Below are positions 5,359 through 6,075 of a stretch of 6,075 nucleotides of DNA, piece by piece. The position numbers and the translations under genes are program-made. Under the pieces are notes generated by a model, which worked only from the letters and a program-made list of their open reading frames with translations, was not told where the DNA came from and did not search any database. Each line of letters begins with the position of its first letter. Positions within the stretch are counted from its first letter, which is position 1. The stretch comes from Promethearchaeota archaeon (GTDB taxonomy: Archaea > Asgardarchaeota > Lokiarchaeia > Sigyniarchaeales > SOKP01): contig JAGXNU010000129.1 of the NCBI GenBank assembly GCA_019894815.1, positions 1-6,075 of the forward strand, written 5' to 3'.

Positions 5359-6036
5359 ATGAAAATTATCCGATTACAATTACCAGGTAGTTTTTTACAA
5401 CATGTTGGTTTCGTCCAGCTATTCAACGAAGTTGAGTCCATTGAAATTTTAAACGCGTTTCAATATGAACAACAGCATTTCTTTTCTCTCCAAAGAATTC
5501 ATTTTAAACCAAATAAAGTTGAAAATGTGATTAAATATATTAAAGAAAAATTCCAACCACAAGCTTTCCAAATATTAGATACACGGGGAGATGAAACAAT
5601 AATTATAATGAGCCAAAAGAAGGAAGCAGGCTTCTTCCCGGTAATTGAATCAGGACCGTGGGCTTTTTTATTCCCAATATATGCATCTCATGACTTTATA
5701 TTGTTAAATATTATTTCCCAAACGGATTATGTACATAAATTGCAAGAGATTATTTCAAACTTCACGGATGAAGTTAAAATCGTTGGAATGACAGATGTAG
5801 ATAAATATAATGAATTGAGTGAACCAATTTGGAGGTCCACCATTCCATTTCCTCAATTTACTAAACGACAACGTGAAATTGCCTCATTTGCAGCCAAAAA
5901 TGGGTTTTTTAGTTCTCCAAAGAAAATAGCGGCTGCTGAAATCGCCGAAAAATTCAAGATATCAATAACTGCCGTAAACAACAATTTACGTAAAGCTGAA
6001 AATCTAGCAATGGAATATTTCTTTGGTAAATATTGA
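5359..6036 (+). CDS. Helix-turn-helix transcriptional regulator, bacterio-opsin activator (HTH_10) type
   Basis: The gene encodes 225 residues from ATG 5359 to TGA 6034-6036. Residues 167-220 match the HTH_10 domain of archaeal bacterio-opsin-activator-like regulators: FTKRQREI, then NGFF-SSPKK, AAAEIAEKFKIS and NNLRKAENLAMEYF, which fits the family's LTxRQxExLxxAxxxGYFxxPRxxxxxElAxxLGIS-HLRxAE pattern. Residues 1-165 form an alpha/beta region that probably senses a ligand or mediates partner contact, as in other members; no known sensor domain is recognised. The HTH is of standard size and has its recognition-helix region. It has no Shine-Dalgarno site and probably a short leader behind a TATA-like box. 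It diverges from the epimerase-like gene, which it may regulate. Its TGA stop matches the expected end of the domain, so here TGA acts as termination. Regulon unknown. Confidence 0.9.
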   Translation: MKIIRLQLPGSFLQHVGFVQLFNEVESIEILNAFQYEQQHFFSLQRIHFKPNKVENVIKYIKEKFQPQAFQILDTRGDETIIIMSQKKEAGFFPVIESGPWAFLFPIYASHDFILLNIISQTDYVHKLQEIISNFTDEVKIVGMTDVDKYNELSEPIWRSTIPFPQFTKRQREIASFAAKNGFFSSPKKIAAAEIAEKFKISITAVNNNLRKAENLAMEYFFGKY

Positions 6037-6054
6037 GAGAAGAAATTAATTCTC
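6037..6054 (+). other. Small inverted repeat directly after the regulator stop
   Basis: GAGAA (6037-6041) pairs with TTCTC (6050-6054) around an 8-base loop. No T-run follows within the window. It is too weak to call a terminator and shows no SECIS quartet. Confidence 0.2.
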
Positions 6055-6075
6055 ATCAATAAAACAATTTATTAT

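Noticed and set aside
6034..6075. TGA at the end of the regulator gene as a selenocysteine codon
   Set aside because: The HTH domain is complete, readthrough would add only four more residues before TAA, no Cys is expected there, and no UGA/GA quartet hairpin is visible downstream.
1..6075. CRISPR arrays, tRNA or rRNA genes, insertion sequences
   Set aside because: No regularly spaced repeats, cloverleaf-like segments, rRNA-like conserved blocks or transposase motifs were seen on either strand.

Overview
The window looks like chromosomal DNA from an Asgard archaeon, most likely Lokiarchaeota or a close relative. The DNA is AT-rich. Several starts have Shine-Dalgarno sites, and TATA-like boxes lie upstream of genes. 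The proteins are of archaeal type: HdrA, VhuD/MvhD, an FrhB-family flavoprotein and a bacterio-opsin-activator-type regulator. The strongest taxonomic clue is selenocysteine (Sec) coding. Six in-frame TGA codons fall at conserved cysteine positions of HdrA and VhuD, and they are followed by an RNA hairpin with the UGA/GA tandem typical of eukaryotic SECIS elements. That combination is, as I recall, what has been reported for Lokiarchaeota. The taxon call is inference.

Layout, minus strand read from high to low coordinates: (1) an extended short-chain dehydrogenase / NAD-dependent sugar epimerase-like gene (4035-5168); (2) an AT-rich gap of about 320 bases (3712-4034) holding T-tracts, a TATA-like box and a leader hairpin; (3) hdrA (1747-3711), which a standard gene caller breaks into fragments because of four TGA codons, but which reads as one 654-residue HdrA with Sec at 24, 57, 82 and 207; (4) vhuD (1292-1741), 5 bases downstream, 149 residues, with Sec at 15 and 66; (5) a SECIS-like hairpin (1234-1301) starting at the vhuD stop codon; (6) the start of an FrhB/FdhB-family flavoprotein gene (1-1182), which runs out of the window. 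On the plus strand, a helix-turn-helix regulator gene (5359-6036) lies divergent from the epimerase gene, with 190 bases between them.

How the genes work together: HdrA is the FAD-bearing, electron-bifurcating subunit of heterodisulfide reductase-type complexes. VhuD is the small 2Fe-2S protein that passes electrons from a hydrogenase or formate dehydrogenase into HdrA. The FrhB-like protein carries two 4Fe-4S clusters and a flavin/F420-type domain and could be another electron entry or exit point. Neither HdrB/HdrC nor hydrogenase large and small subunits are visible here. The main point of interest is the recoding: six Sec codons in two cistrons that seem to share one SECIS. Elsewhere in the window TGA acts as a normal stop (the regulator gene), so the code is not globally reassigned.
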